Both the position numbers and the translations under genes were made by a program. From positions 620,001 through 684,000 of the forward strand of contig SWDT01000006.1 of the NCBI GenBank assembly GCA_009193035.1: a stretch of 64,000 nucleotides of DNA, in the 5' to 3' direction. Every line of letters begins with the position of its first letter. Position 1 is the first letter of the stretch. Positions 11,209 to 25,900 of the stretch are shown here, piece after piece. This DNA is from Halicephalobus mephisto. Lineage: Eukaryota > Nematoda > Chromadorea > Rhabditida > Panagrolaimidae. Under the pieces are notes generated by a model. The model saw only the letters and a list, made by a program, of their open reading frames with translations. It was not told the DNA's origin and made no database searches.

Positions 11209-13339
11209 TGCTTTTGAAGTTTCTAAAGAATTAATTTAAAAAACTTTAATGTTCATATTGAAAAAATTTTTAAAATAAAAAATCAGCTTTACATAATTTT
11301 TACTTTTTCAAACTGCATGTTCAGATCCATAATCCAATTCTCCTGAACGCCCTGGTGGATCGGGATAATCCAGAAGATTTATGAAATCCATGAAATCCGG
11401 CTTTTTCATGTTTCCGGTCGCTTGTTCGAAAAAATTAAACAACTTAATCAGCTGGACATTTACACTTAATTACAGGCAGGAATTCGTCAAATTGGCACAC
11501 TTAACGCGAAAACGAGTTCATCCCAAAATCGAGTCCGAACATCAAACATCAACCTCTGGGTTTCTAAACGTTCATATACAAAAAGTCGAACATTAGTGGG
11601 TTTTCGGCTTTTAATTAAAAGTAACCAACTAGAAAATTACATTTAATTCCAAAAAATATTTAAATTTATTCCTTTAAGACAAAAAGTAAGTTTAAATACT
11701 GAATTGTTACTTAAATTCCCCACTTTTCATATATGAAAACTCAAATACTACCATGTTTTTAACATTTTAAACCAATCTTAATTAACTACAAAGTTATATT
11801 TAACTGCAAAAATAATTTAAATTTGTGCATTTGACGCAGAAAACAGATTCGTCCAAATATAAAGTTGAATCACTGAGTGATAACTCATGTTTTTATTATT
11901 CATATATGCAAAATTGAATATTTACATGTTTTCTGTTTTTACAGAGAACTAATTAAATAATGGCAACCAGCCGGAAACTTAAAATTACAAAAAACAATTA
12001 CTCAAATCAGCACAGTCAACACCGACAACAACCTCATCGCAAATAGCTCAAACACCGCTGTTCTTTAACGTTTCTACTGTTGTTTATATATAAATTTTCA
12101 CGGTGTTAGTAGCACTTTTATGAAGTTTTGCATTTCTGATACAATTCAAATACGAAATTCCACTCTTCTACTATTGTTCATATATGAAGTTTTTCATTTT
12201 TATCATAATTTATATATAATTTTACATTTTAATGCAGTTCACATATGAACTTTTATACTTTTAATGTAGCTCATATATGGGACTTTGCATTTCTATAATC
12301 GTTCATATATGAAAAATTCAATCTCCGTGTCTCCAACTCCTTTTAAAAACCAATTAAATAGCTGTAATGAACTAGAAGTTTCCACTCAGTTGCAAGACAA
12401 AATTACTTCAATCAGGGGATTTAACGAGTTCACCCAAACTAGAGCTCAAACATCAATGTTCTTTGACGTCTCTGCTGTCGTCTATGATCGAACTTTCTTG
12501 TTTTTACAATGGTTCATATATGAACTCTGATTTTACTGTCTTTCATATATGGAATTTCATGTTTCTAATTCCATTTCTATATGAAATTTCAGTTTCCTAC
12601 TATCTTTCGTATATGGAGTTTTACTTTTCTACTATCTTCCATGTGAACTTTAATCTTCCACCATAAGTTATATATGGAAAATTGCCCTCTTCCTACTTTC
12701 CAATTCCGCACGAACGCTCTACGATAACGAATTTCGAATAAATATTTCGAAGCTCGGAATAATCTTCACTGCGTCCTGAAGTTCCACCGACCAAGGTTCA
12801 TCCTGAAAACCACCCCGTGATCCCCGTCATCCGAATCCACATAACATTTAAACCTTTATAACTTTGACTGACACTTTGATTAAACCATTTACTGTTAAAA
12901 ATTTAATATCAACTCGATTATTTTTAAGACCACTGTTCTCAAAATAACTTTAGCTCAAAAAAATCTTGGATAAAAATGTTTGGTTTTTCAGACGCGCATA
13001 ATCTGGTTGGACATGACAGATCCAAGACTCAAGTGAAGCAGAGTAAACTTGGGGGAAGGGGGGATACAACGTTTCGCTTCTGATCGATAGGCTAATCTTT
13101 AATTATCGGCTAAAGCAGAGGCAAGTTCTCGCCCGAGTCGCCGCGGTTTTGGCAACAAGCAAAATTTGGCTATAAAACAGTCGTTCCTTTGCGGCATTTG
13201 GTCCTTTCATTTCGTAATAATTTGATTTCCATATTTTTAAATTAACAATTTCACTACTTTGATCAGCCTAAAATGACAATCAAACGAAGAAACTTTTAAA
13301 AAATTTCGAAATAAACGCGAGTCGAGAGCGTGCAAATGT
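11209..13339. repeat. Gene-free stretch rich in the palindrome TTCATATATGAA
   Basis: Perfect or near-perfect copies of (T)TCATATATGA(A) lie at about 11730, 11898, 12177, 12300, 12510 and 12540, with many variants (CACATATG, CATATATGG, TTATATATAA). They often carry a following AATTTC or GAACTT. A short exon-like frame at 11325-11384 follows a TTCAG acceptor and reads IHNPILLNALVDRDNPEDL then a stop; I cannot attach it to a gene. Otherwise no coding signal. Confidence 0.6.
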
Positions 13340-13729
13340 CTACGAGGACATTTTTACCATCCCAGATCGGTCTGTCTGGTCCCTGAAATGACCAAGTATG
13401 GCAATTAAACAGCCAAAAGAACCGATCCAAAGGAGATTTCGAAACAAGCGCGAATCAAAAAGGGAATAAATGTCGTATAACCTACTTTTGTTTTTCCAGT
13501 CTTTCAACCGGCCAAGCATGCCAATTAAGAGACCAAAAAACTGATCTAAACAAATCGAAACCAGTGCGAACCAAAAGAAACCAATACCGCAAAGGAACAA
13601 CTGTCTCATAGCCCAAAATTCAATGCTGTTAATAAGTGAAAAAACAACAAAAAAATAAATTTGGCGGGTTGGTGACCCAGGGAACGGCTGACCAGAGCCG
13701 TTAAATGCAGAGAACCGGCCAGACAACAA
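13340..13729 (-). other. Open frame of 129 codons over a degenerate repeat; probably not a gene
   Basis: The frame has three hydrophobic stretches, but the DNA beneath is made of decayed repeats of about 170 bp (GACCAAG/CGGCCAAG followed by AGCGCGAATC or GTGCGAACC) related to sequence near 6.95 kb. No splice sites or homology are recognised. I list it because it is uninterrupted. Confidence 0.2.
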
Positions 13730-13921
13730 AACAGAGGTTCATATATAATCTTTGTGCCGTATTTCTTGTGATTTAAAACTATCAAAGTTTTTTTCTGTCA
13801 AAAAAATAAATATTTCTTTTTTGGAATGATTTTTCGAGGGTTAACGGGGCCTAACCGTCAGACAAGGGGGGAGATAAAGCTGGGAGAATGAATGATTAAA
13901 TAAAAATAACCAATCCAATCA

Positions 13922-16900
13922 TCAAGCAGTGGCGAGTTGCGGGGCCAGCCCGGATTCGACGCCAGATTTGTCGTGGGAGCCGCTCGCGTCCATGTCGTTC
14001 CAGATAGAGCTGATGAGACTGTAAGGATTCTGCATTTTAGTGAAAGTGCTAGTAGGGGAATCTCCAAGTCCTTCGTCGCGGGAAATAGCAGAGGACAAGT
14101 TCCCCAGAAGACTACTGCTTCCATTGAGGTAGGTACCCATGGATCCAAAGCTGTTAGCGCGAGGATTAGCGAAATCCCCGAAGTAATTGTTCTCTCCCTG
14201 AGAACTGTAAGGAGTCTGTTGCCATCCTTGATTGAAAACATTTTCGTTGTTTACCGTAGGACGGAACGCGTTCATCTGGTCGTAGAAAGCCGGAGGAGGA
14301 CTGCCCGAGGCGGAGTAGGCCTTGTACCCCCCACGGAATCCAGAGCCATACAGATTCTCCTGACGGTAGTCGTTGTATCCGTTATTTGCACTCATCTGAC
14401 GGATCTGCATCTGGTCGAAAGCAGTCCGAGTCCCTGTGAACTGGGTGTTCATGTCGTAACTCTGGATCGAAGACGGATCAGTGATCGGCAAATTCCCAGT
14501 TCTTTGGAAAATATGCTGCTCAATGTCCCGACGAGCAGCTTCGACGTTGTGTGGAAGCCCTGTGACTTCGAAAATAGGCTCTCGTTCCCGGGACGGCGTA
14601 ATGATGTAGACATGATGGTTCTGCTGGATTCTCTTAATCGTCGCTCCTTTCGGTCCAACAACCAGCCCAACAACACGCAGGGGGACTCGGACGTACCTCG
14701 TAATATGACCCGGAGCTGGGATCCCTCCCTGAGAGTGACGACGAGAAGCCCGGATTTGGGTAAAGTGCTCAGCTGCACACTCGATTTCTCGTTTAGCTTC
14801 CATGACGTCTTCTGGACGACCCGTGATCACAAAAATAGGATCTTCTCCTCTCGGCGGACTACGGATGTACGTTCCAGTCTTGTTCCGAAGGGCTTTGATT
14901 TTACAACCTAAAAATGAAATCATTAGCTCCAAAACACCGCGAATGTTTGAATTGACGTGGTATCCTAGCCTTGCAAGGAGGCGAGAAAGACGGCCTAATG
15001 CATAGAAGCAAGGACAGGAAAGTCGTATATCAATGAGTGCAGATTCAAATTAACATAAAGTTCGCTTTTTCTGCAGCAGCGCAGTTAATTGATATGCAAA
15101 GTTCATCGTTACAAGACCACGGGAAATATGAAACTCTTCGATATACCGACATGAGAAAGTAAAATAAAAATAACAAGGAAGTAAGGGAAAAGCGATAGAA
15201 ATTAGCACAACTAACAGCTATTTCGAACTACAGTAACGCAAGCAGCGAGGTCCCGGAGCGAACAACCCTGAGTTGCTCGCGCTTCGACAAAGCTGATTCA
15301 GTACCCAATGCCGAAAATTGAAAATGAATAAAATCCGCGCCTGGCACGATTCCCGGAACCCGTCAATTTGGGCCGCTTGATTAGTCTGCAGTCTTTTCAA
15401 GCTTTATCCTCCAAAATGGATAATAAAAATAAAATTTTTTTCACCCTAAATCTCAAATTCGGAAAAATTTGCAAAATTTAGGTTGCTCATTGAAAATCGT
15501 CTTCCGAAAAAAAATTGTCTCATAAACGAGTAATTATTTTGTCAAAAAAATTATTTTTGCAGAAATTCAATTTTTGGAAAATCTTAAAATCAGGAAAAAA
15601 TCAATTTTCCCGCGCAGACACTTGATGGCAGCTTGGTGCCTCTTCTGACTGTCCGGTTTTTCTATCGACTGGCAAAATCAGCAATTTTGGCGCCAATTCG
15701 AATTAATGTTCCAAGGCGGGAAACCAGCTGTAAGATCGAATTCGCGATAAGATTGCGGTAATCGATAATTTGGTTCGCGCATTTCCTAAAAAACTAGAAA
15801 CAAAAACTTGGAAAACTTGATGCTGAAATCTTTGAGGATTCCAGGACTTGGTCGATTCTGAAGGTCTTTCAATTGACTTTAGAAACTTTCAATTTCCTAG
15901 AATCTTACAGAAGTTTATAGTATTCTGAGATCCTTCAGAGTCGAATTCTAATTTTGTTAAATCTGAAACGCAGAATTCCCTTCAAGACTATTTCCCACAT
16001 TCCACTCTCATCCATTTCCATGTCGTATTTTCTGTCCGGGACTGTGATTCGTGATTATGACCCGAAACTACAGTAACCGAAAAAATTCCGCGCGGTTTTA
16101 CAAAAATTCTTCAATTTTAGGCCAAAAATCGTTTTCGAATGCATCTGTTGTCACTTTGAGTATTCAATTGTGACCTCTTTTTCGCAAAACATTAGCGGAA
16201 TAGCGGTCAACGGAGATTTTGTAGAGGTTCGCATGAATGGTCACTTTCTGATCGCGCAACAGAGATTTACGTGAGTTTGACGACCTCACTGATCCACGGA
16301 AATGGAGAATTTTTCATTTTTAAAAAAAGTCGATCTTGTTCGACCTTCTGGCTTGACTCTTTGATGGTCACCATTCTTGCGTGCAAAAAACTAAAAGAAC
16401 AACCTTGGTCCCGACATGCAGTCTCACCCGAGTTCAATAGAATAACTCATTTCGGAGTTATTATTTTTTCCAAAAACTTTTTCAACAATTTGTAACTTAT
16501 TCAAGGTAGCAAAATTCGTAAAAATCAAAAATCAGTTTAAAAGACGAAAAAAGTTAAATTTCGTGTCAGGACCGAAGTCGGAATAATTTGCAGTTTTCTC
16601 AGTTGATAAATAAAAACATTAAAAACATTAAAATTGAAATTTGAGAAATAAGAAAAATCAAATTTCTTGTCGGGACCGAAAATGAACACCAGTCCGCAGT
16701 TTGCAACTTGGAGAGCAGTAGTCGAAGTAACCTTTTCACGGTACCCAGAGGAAGTGACCTGATTGTTTAACCTTGGTCTCGACACTCACGAAGGCCCCAC
16801 TCGAGTTGAATAACTTATTTCAAAATTATTTTTTCCAAAATTTTTCCAAACAAAAGCACTGATGTTGCTCTGCTAGATTTTGAAAAACAAAGTTAAAAGT

Positions 16901-19900
16901 ACGAAAATCGTCATTCGTGTCGAGACCAAAAATTGAATACTTTGTTCCTTTAAGAGTAAAGAAGAGCCGCTCGATTTTTTACACAAGTGGACCTCTGCGC
17001 GAACGAGGAAGAGGAAATAGAAGCCTCTTTTGATTTATTTTTCGCGGACGATTCGACCACCAAGCAATCCTCTGAGAAAAACGTCCAGTTGCGCAATAAC
17101 CTCTGCCAAACATTCCCGTTTTTCTCAAAGTGCTCTTCGGATTCAATGGCCGTACAATTATAAAAAGCAAAAATGGGCATTGTTTGGAGGGTCCCGAGAC
17201 GAATTTCCAGAAGCTTTCAGAAACAAAAGGGAATTATAATTTCGGTTCGCACGACTATTACTGTCCATTTTTGTGGTTGTTGATATATGAAAAGTGGGTT
17301 TTTCCACGAAGTTGTCTTGAAGGAGTTTCTATGACGTGATGGGAATCACAGTAGCCTAAAATTCAGTCTTGCGGGATGCTCCCTTGTATTTTGCCTTTTC
17401 GCAGCTATTTCACCCAAGGATGCCAAGTACTTCTAGATGGAGATATACAGGACAGAAAACTGTCTATCCGACCCCCAGAAGTGATATTCATATATGGAAG
17501 TACTAAAGAACACCCGGAAAACCAAACTACCCCGGAGGCAAGTTGTGCTCGAAATTGCAGTTGGAAGCGAAAAATGAATTGAATTTCGGAAGTGGACTTA
17601 CCCTGACGACCAACAATTTCAGCCACATGTTCGGAACTAGGAACTTCTACAGATTCAATGGTGTGTTTTCTCTCGTCTCCGAAATCAGCAATGGGAGAGC
17701 AGTCTCCAGGAACACCCGTTGAAGCAGCGCCACTTCCGGTATCATCAACAGGCCCTATTTCGTAAAACCATGCTCCTGGCAACTGTGGACCATTACTGTT
17801 AACAGACGAAGCTGACGTCGACATAGAGGAATATGGATTGCCCAATCGTTGGAATGAATTGAGCGATGGAGCGGCCAAATTGGTGGAGTTAGTGCCAAAG
17901 GGTCTCGGATTCTGGAATTGAGGGATTGCGGCCATCAACGAGTCCTCTGACGATCGGTCGCTGCTGAAACAAAAAAAATTTTAAAAAAATTAAAAAAATT
18001 AATTTTCGTTATCGATTTTCAATTATAAAAAATACGGAAATAAATTTATAATTTTGATTCCAAGGTTGTCCGCAAAGGCAACATTCGGATGGATCCCAAA
18101 TTGGTCCACGCAAAAATTCAAAACAGTCATTACCGACCGCATTCGTTAATGAGTTAATTGACGAAAAACCCGATGCCGAAATGAAAAATGCAAAATTGAA
18201 TGACCCAAAAAGGAAATTGAGTTGTCTTGACACGAAAAAGTAGAATCACTATTACGAGATTAAGAATATTATTATGAAATTGTCCGAAGAAAATTTTGAG
18301 CAACTTTCTGGTTTTAGAAGATTTGGCGGATTAAGGAGTTTCGGAAGGCTTCACAAGAGGATAAAAGTTCCAAATTCTGGAGATTTTTTAAACTCAAAAG
18401 TTGGAGAAATTTGAAGGATATTGCGGAAAAATTCAGAAATTTCTATCGGATTCTAGAAAATTTTGAAAATTTTTAGTGAATTTTAGAAGCATTCAGAAGT
18501 TTCTATCGGATTCTAGAAAATTGAGAAATTTCTATTAGATTCTGGAAAATTCTATAAAAATTCAGAAATTTCTATCGGATTCTGGAAAATTTTGAAAATT
18601 TTTAGTGAATTTTAGAAGCATTCAAGAATTTCTATTACATTCTAGAAAATTCAGAAATTTCTGAATGCTTCTAAAATTCACTAAAAATTTTCAATCGGAT
18701 TCTGGAAAACTTAGAAATTTCTAGATTCTGGAAAATTCTAGAAACTTTTAGAAATTTCTATTATATTTTACAAAATTTTTAAATTTTCCACAAAATTCCT
18801 GAATCCATGAGAACCGCAGAAAGCTTTTTAGATCTTTTCTAAGATTTTCAATATTTTTGACTCCTTTAGAAAACTTTAAAAAACTTAAAATTCCACCGAA
18901 ATTCAAGAACAATTTCAAAGTTCAATTTCCGAAATTTGTCGACTTTCTCGTTGGTCTTCGAAATAAAAATTTTACAAGACAATAAATTTCTATTTTTTAA
19001 AATCTCAAATTACTTTTAGTTAATTTGCGTCACAAATCAAAACTTAATATCCTGCGAGAACTGTAGGACTTTTCGAGGTACGAAGACCTACGCGAAAACG
19101 AACAAACCCTGAAAACAGTCAAGACGATGCGTGAAATCCGATCTTGTTCTTCTTTCTCGTTCAAAGAGCTCCTCGACTCTCTTTCAAACCCAACCAAAAA
19201 TATAATAAGAAATACAAAACAAGGGACTTGAACAAAAAAGAGTACATAAGTGTCAACTGAGTATGATTCGGACAGGCTGCTCTTCAATAAGGGAAGCTGA
19301 TCCTGGATCGATCGCGAGTTTTAATCTCCTGAGATCCGAGGGTTTACTGAGCTGTTTTTTCTCATTGTGCAAACAATCACTTTTATGGAAATTGAAAATA
19401 GTTATTTTAAAATTTGCGGAATTTAAAAAATTTCGATTGTCAGTGAATTTCAAATTTTCTGAATTTTAAGTGAATAAAGAAAGTTATGTCTGCAGTTTTG
19501 GTGGATTCTGGAGGTTCAGAAGATATCTAGAAAAAATTCTGGAGTTTTTTTGGAAATTTAACAAACTTTTAGAAAACTGAAAAAAATTAAAAATTAAATC
19601 TGGGGGAATTTTAGGGATTTTTAGAAGACTTCAAAAGGTTCAGTCAAATTTTAAAAGACCTCCAGAAGCCTGAAAGAAGTCTCAGAAGACCTCCAGAAGC
19701 CTCAATGAAGTCTCAGAAGACCTCCAGAAGCCTGAAAGAAGTCTCAGAAGACCTCCAGAAGCCTCAATGAAATTTTAAAAGACCTCCAGAAGCTTTTACA
19801 AAATCCTAAAACTCCGAAATTTTAAAAACCTAATTTCAACCATTTTTAAAGTAATTCTGAAAATTATAAAACTTCCAGAATCTTCCTCCAAATTCTGCAG

Positions 19901-22900
19901 TATCTTTAAAAATAATTTTAAATATTAAATTTCGAAATTTTACAGAATTTAAAAAAATTGATATAAAACTTTCGAATTCAATTAACCTTTCATTGAAGGG
20001 GAATTTTGAGATTGATTCGTGGCCTCAAAAGAAGAAAAATAAAAATTTTGAAAAAAACCAAGAAAAAATTCAAGAGGCAGATGCTGAGGCCCGAGCAAAG
20101 GACGGAAATCCTGTCCGTTCGCGCAGGCGGAGTCTTGCGTATTGAAGACATGCCACGCCTTTTCCAGACCCCTGCTGTCCCTTTTGGCACAAATTGATCC
20201 AAGCAAAAAACAGGACAAACTGTCAACTTGGCAAGACCAAAGGTCTCCGCGGCACTCCGTCTCTGACCCTTCCAAATGGCATTAGTTTAAAAATAATTTT
20301 TTTTTTCTTCAAAGGTGAATCAAAAAACATCAGAGTCATGTACCATTGTTTGAGGCAAAGACACCAATCAACCAATATAAAAAACGTTTTTCATGTGATT
20401 TCCACTCAGAACCAAAAACAAATGCTATTTTTGAATTTTTCCACCTGGTTCTAAATAGGAAATAAACAAAGTAACAAATGCAATTTCCAGTCGAGACCTT
20501 GGGAAAATGGAATTTCTGAGAAGCCGCAAGTCGGTCCTGAGTGGAAAGTATAAATATTTAATTTTCAATAACTTCCACTTGAGACCATAAAGATTGATTT
20601 CCAAAACAACTCGGTCCTAAGTGGAAAATAAAAATATTTAATTTCAAACAATTTCCACTCGAGACCATAGAAACTAATTTCGTTAAGTTTTCAACCTGGC
20701 CCTGAGTGGAAAGTATAAATATTTAATTTTCAATAACTTCCACTCGAGACCATAGAGATTGATTTCAAAAACAACTCGGTCCTAAGTGGAAAATAAGAAA
20801 ATATAATTTTGCGTAATTTCCGGTCGAAATTATGAAAAATATTATTTTTGAAGATTTTTGACTTGGTCTCAAGGGAAAAGTGACGAATATAGTTTTGTAT
20901 AGTTCTCACTCAAGACTAGAAAAATAAAATTTTTAACGTGATCTTAAGTGGAAATATTTAATTTCAAACAATTTTCACTCGAAACCATAAAAATTAATTT
21001 TGTTAAACTTTCAACCTGGTCTTAAATGAAAAATATAAATATTTAATTTTAAACAATTTTCACTCGAAAATATAAAAATTAATTTTGATACATTTTTAAC
21101 TTGGTCCTGAGTGGAAAATATAAATATTTAATTTTAAACAATTTTCACTCGAAAATATAAAAATTAATTTTGATACATTTTTAACTTGGTCCTGAGTGGA
21201 AAATACACACCTATAATTTCCACTCAAGACCACTGGAAATTATATTTCCGAAGACCTTTCATTTGGTTCTAAGTGGAAATTAAAAATGCGCAATTTTGCA
21301 CATAACTTCCACTCAAGACCGTGACGAAATTATTATTTTTTGGATTTTTAGTTTTGAAAGGAAACAGTACATGATTCTATATATCGGTCGATTGGCGTTC
21401 ATTGTTGAAAAAGTGAGGAATAGGACGTAAACAAGAAAAAAATAAAAATGAGGGCCATTCTATAGAAATCATAAATAGGATATATTTGACCTTTTTGACA
21501 AAGTTCAAAGGTCGCTCCAGGATGAGGAAAAAATTAAAAACAAAAAATTTTTAGATATATGAAATCTCAAAAATATATTGATTTTTATCAAAGTTAAAAA
21601 TCAGGGTTCGAAGTAGGAATTTATACTTTTCGTTCCAAAAATTCAATTTTAAAAAAAATAAAATTATTAATTTAAATAAAAAACTGAATTTTTTCTGAAC
21701 ACGAAAAGTCCAAAATTCGACTTTGAACTCTGAGTGTCAACTTTGATAAAACAGTCGAAATAAAAATGAAAACAAAAATCCGCAGTTTTTCTGCAAGACT
21801 TAAGCAGATAGGATCGAATTTACTGACATCTATGAAAATTTCGAAATCAAAAAAATGGCAGGTTGCTCGCAGTATTCTCGCAAGTGGGCGGATATGAAAA
21901 CAAAAATCTGCAGGTTGCTGGTGACGTTTTGACAGAATCGAATTTACTGACATTTATGAAAATTTCGAAATCAAAAAAGTGGCAGGTTGCTCGCAATATT
22001 CTGGCAAATAGGTAAATATGAAAATAAAAATCCGCAGTTTTTCCGCAAGTCGATCAAATAAACATATTTACATTTATAAAAAATTAGAAATAAAAATGTT
22101 TCGCAGGTTGCTTGCAATATTCCGGGGAGCTGGGGATGTCCAATTATTGGGTGGAAAATAAAAATTCCGATTTGGGGCGTTTTGTAGACTTCGGCACAGA
22201 GCACCGGTGTCGTCTGCGGCTATTCGACGGTCTTTTCCGAACCAGGTGATTTCGACGATTATCTTTCTGGTTTAAAGCGGATGAAGGGATAGAGTTTATT
22301 AATCCTGAATATCTGCTTAGATATCCCAAATGCCAGGATTTCCCGGGAATTGAATAACATCACTTTTTAGATCCTAATTATCCGATTCAAACAACTATAA
22401 AGTTATTTACTTGAGACAGGTAATTCAAAATGACCTTTAGGACGATCAAAAAAGAGCTTCAAGGCATTAATGAAGAGCGCATATGACCGGCACAGAGGGG
22501 CACCCGTCGTCGGGCTTCGAATATAGCACCACACAACACGCAAGCCTGTCTCTGAGGCTGCACGCAAACCACCCTGGTTTGATTTCGAGACAAACAATTT
22601 TCTATTTTAAAAAAATTGTCCCCAAATCACTTACCTCAAAAGAGTATTGGCAAATTCTTCGATAGGCTTGTCTAAGTACGAAGCATAAACTGAAAAAAAT
22701 AAATTATTATAAAAATTTTTATTTTTTAAAATAAAATGATAAAAATTTTCGTTTTTATATAAAACTTTTATTTTTTTATATAAAATGATAAAAACTTTCA
22801 TTTTTTATATAAAACTTTTATTTTCTAAAGAAAATTATATAAAAATTTTCGTTTTTTATATGAAATGATAAAAAATTTTTTTATATAAAATGATAAAAAA

Positions 22901-25900
22901 TTTTTTTATATAAAACGATGAAAATTTTCGTTTTTTATATAAAACTTTTATTTTTTTATATAAAATGATAAAAACTTTCATTTTTTATATAAAACTTTTA
23001 TTTTCTAAAGAAAATTATATAAAAATTTTCGTTTTTTATATAAAATGATAAAAAATTTTTTTATATAAAATGATAAAAAATTTTTTTATATAAAACGATG
23101 AAAATTTTCGTTTTTTATATAAAATGATGAAAATTTTATTTTTTATATAAAATGATGAAAATTTTATTTTTTATATAAAATTTTTATTTTTTTATAAAAT
23201 TGTCCTGACGCGAATTTCCTGAACGTTTTGATTTTGGATATTAGTTCAGAAAAAATTCTAAAGATTTCAAAAAGCTCCGGAAGTTTACGTGAGATTTCCA
23301 AAGGTTTCAGAATTATTTTATAAGATGATTCTGGAAATTTTGAAAGGATTCTAATCTTATTTAGTGAATGTAGAAAATAAAATATATTACGACGCAATTG
23401 TTTCGACACGAATTTTAGGGATTTGTAGAAATTTTGTTGGATTCTGGAAGGTTTTTAGGGAATTTTGAAAGTGACAGAAATTAATTGTGAGATTCCAGAA
23501 GCTCAGATTGGATTACAGGAGGTTTCTGAAGTTTTATGGATTTCTGGATGATTTTAGGGTTTTTCAACTTGGATTCTGGGATTTTTAAGGAATTCTGGAG
23601 ATTTAAATGGGATTCTAGAAAACTTGGGAAAGTTTTAACTTGGATTCTGGAGCTTCCTAGAAGTTATTCAGGAGATTCTAGAACCTTCCATAAAATTCTA
23701 CAAGGTTTTAACAAATTCCAACTTGGATTCTGGAGGTTTCTTTGAAATTCTAGAAAGCTTTAGAATCTTTCTACTGTATTCTGGAGCTTTCTAGAAGTTA
23801 TCCATGAGATTCCAGAAATCTCCAGAAAGTTCTAAGAAATTTGAAAAGGTTTTAAAAAACTTTAAGTTGGATTCTAAGGTTTCTAAGGAAATTGTAGTTA
23901 TAAATTAATCAATAATTTAACTTTGTTGACTAGGTAATCAAGGCATGTGCTTGACCGCTTGGTTTTTTGTAGAGCCGCCACACGATCCGTTTACGACCGC
24001 GTCAAAAAGGGTGCAAAACTTTATGCAAATATTTGCCGTCGTCAAGACACCGATCGCCATATGGGTCGTCGACCTCTTTGTAGGGAGGCCGTGAGACCAA
24101 AAAAAATATATTTTTTAAATTCCAAAAAATTAGTTTTATTTAAAAAAAAATATATTTTTTAAATTCCAAAAAATTTGTTTAATTTAAAAAAAAAATATTT
24201 TTTAAATTCCAAAAAATTTAGTTTAATTTTTAAAAAAAAATATTTTTTAAATTCCAAAAAATTTATTTTATTTAAAAAAAAAATATTTTTTAAATTCCAA
24301 AAAATTTATTTTATTTAAAAAAAATAAAAATTTTAAACAAATGTCATTTTTGAAATTTCGTCTTGATGCGGATAGTCATTGTCCTGTGCCGGCTTTGGAT
24401 TTACTTAATCCCCCGAGAAATGGCAACGTTCGGAAGTCAAATTATTTTTAATCAAGGCGCAAAATATCAAAGAACGTCATTTGTCCGATATCCATGTGAT
24501 TTCCACTCAAGACCGCAAAAACAAAATCTTCAACTTGGTCCCAAACGGAAAAAGAGGTTTAAATAATTTCCAGTCAAGACCGTAAAAGTCCGAGTTTTAA
24601 GTTCTTAACTGGTCCTGAATGGAAAATGCAAAAAAAAAATTTCTTAAACTTTCCAGTCGAGACCATAGAAATGAAATTTTCGAATATTTCTAACTTGGTC
24701 CTGAGTAGAAAATACAAAAAATAATTTTCTTAAATTTTCCAGTCGGGACCATAGAAATGAAATTTTCGAATATTTCTAACTTGGTCCTGAATGGAAAATG
24801 CAAAAAATAATTTTCAAGCGAGACTATGAAACATGACATCTTTAAAAATTTCCCATTTGGTCCCAAGAGGAAATTAAACATGCGTAATTTTATGATTTCC
24901 AGTTAAGACCATAAAAATAAAATTTAAAAATTCTAAATTAGTCCCGAAGGAATATTAAACACCTAAAAATTCATATACAATTCCTTCTAAAAAATAAAAT
25001 TCTCAATAGTCTCGAGTGGAAAATCCAATGTACAAAATTTCCACTCAAGACAATGAGAAATTTAATTTTTAATTTTAACTATTTTTAAATTTAAAATTTT
25101 TCACTTTTTTAAATTTTAATTTTTTTAAATTTTAAATTTTTATTTTTTTTTTAATTTAAATTTTTTTTTATTTTTTTTAATTTCCTAAATTTAAAATTTT
25201 TTACTTTTTTTAATTTAAACTTTTTTTAGTTTTTTTGGGGATTGTACGCATGTGATTTTTGAGATGGATGAAACGACATATATCCTTTAATTCCAGCCAG
25301 GATTACGGATCAGGAAAGAACAAGAGTGGCGCCAAAAATGGACCAAGATTATCGTCAAGTGTTTCCTGGCTTGTTACGCTTATTTGGGTCCTTTGATGGA
25401 CTAATTGGATTACTCAGACAAGTGTGAAGACGCTAAAGAACATTTGGCCATGATCTTGTTTCCATTTTTGGCTTTACATTTTTAATTTTAATTTTTTTGC
25501 AAAAATTAAAAAAAAAATTTCATATGTGAAAAAAATCGAAAATTACCATTCGTGTCAAAAACTGTTTTCAGAAGTTGTATTCTTGGGAAAATTAGGTGGT
25601 CCTCGACAAGAAAAACGAAATTAAAAAATTTTCATGTAAAATTTTAAACATCTCATATATGAAAAATCTCTAATTTTGTCATTTTTAAAATTCCATTTCA
25701 GATTAAAGAACTTTTGACAAGAATAATAATCATAAAAATTACATGTTTTTTAAATACTTCATATATGAAAAATTTCTAATTTTAGTATTCGTGTCGAGAG
25801 TCATTTTTGGAGTTTTTAGAAAAATTAATGACTTTTGACAAGAATAATAATCATAAAAATTACATATGGAATGTTTTTTAAATATTTCATATATGAAAAA

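Noticed and set aside
13937..14911. Long open frame (over 300 codons) antisense to mex-3 exon 4
   Set aside because: It mirrors the KH-domain exon, whose sense strand has clear homology and matched splice phases; the antisense protein resembles nothing.
18010..18235. CCLCGQPW cysteine-containing minus frame as a zinc-finger exon
   Set aside because: No acceptor or donor fits, and the frame is short; chance is likely.
19030..19290. Minus frame with a hydrophobic start as a secreted protein
   Set aside because: Starts in low-complexity DNA, other frames equally open, no homology.
23947..24162. Frame [19 protein letters not shown] as a gene
   Set aside because: Both strands are open over about 160 bp and there is no start, splice or homology support.
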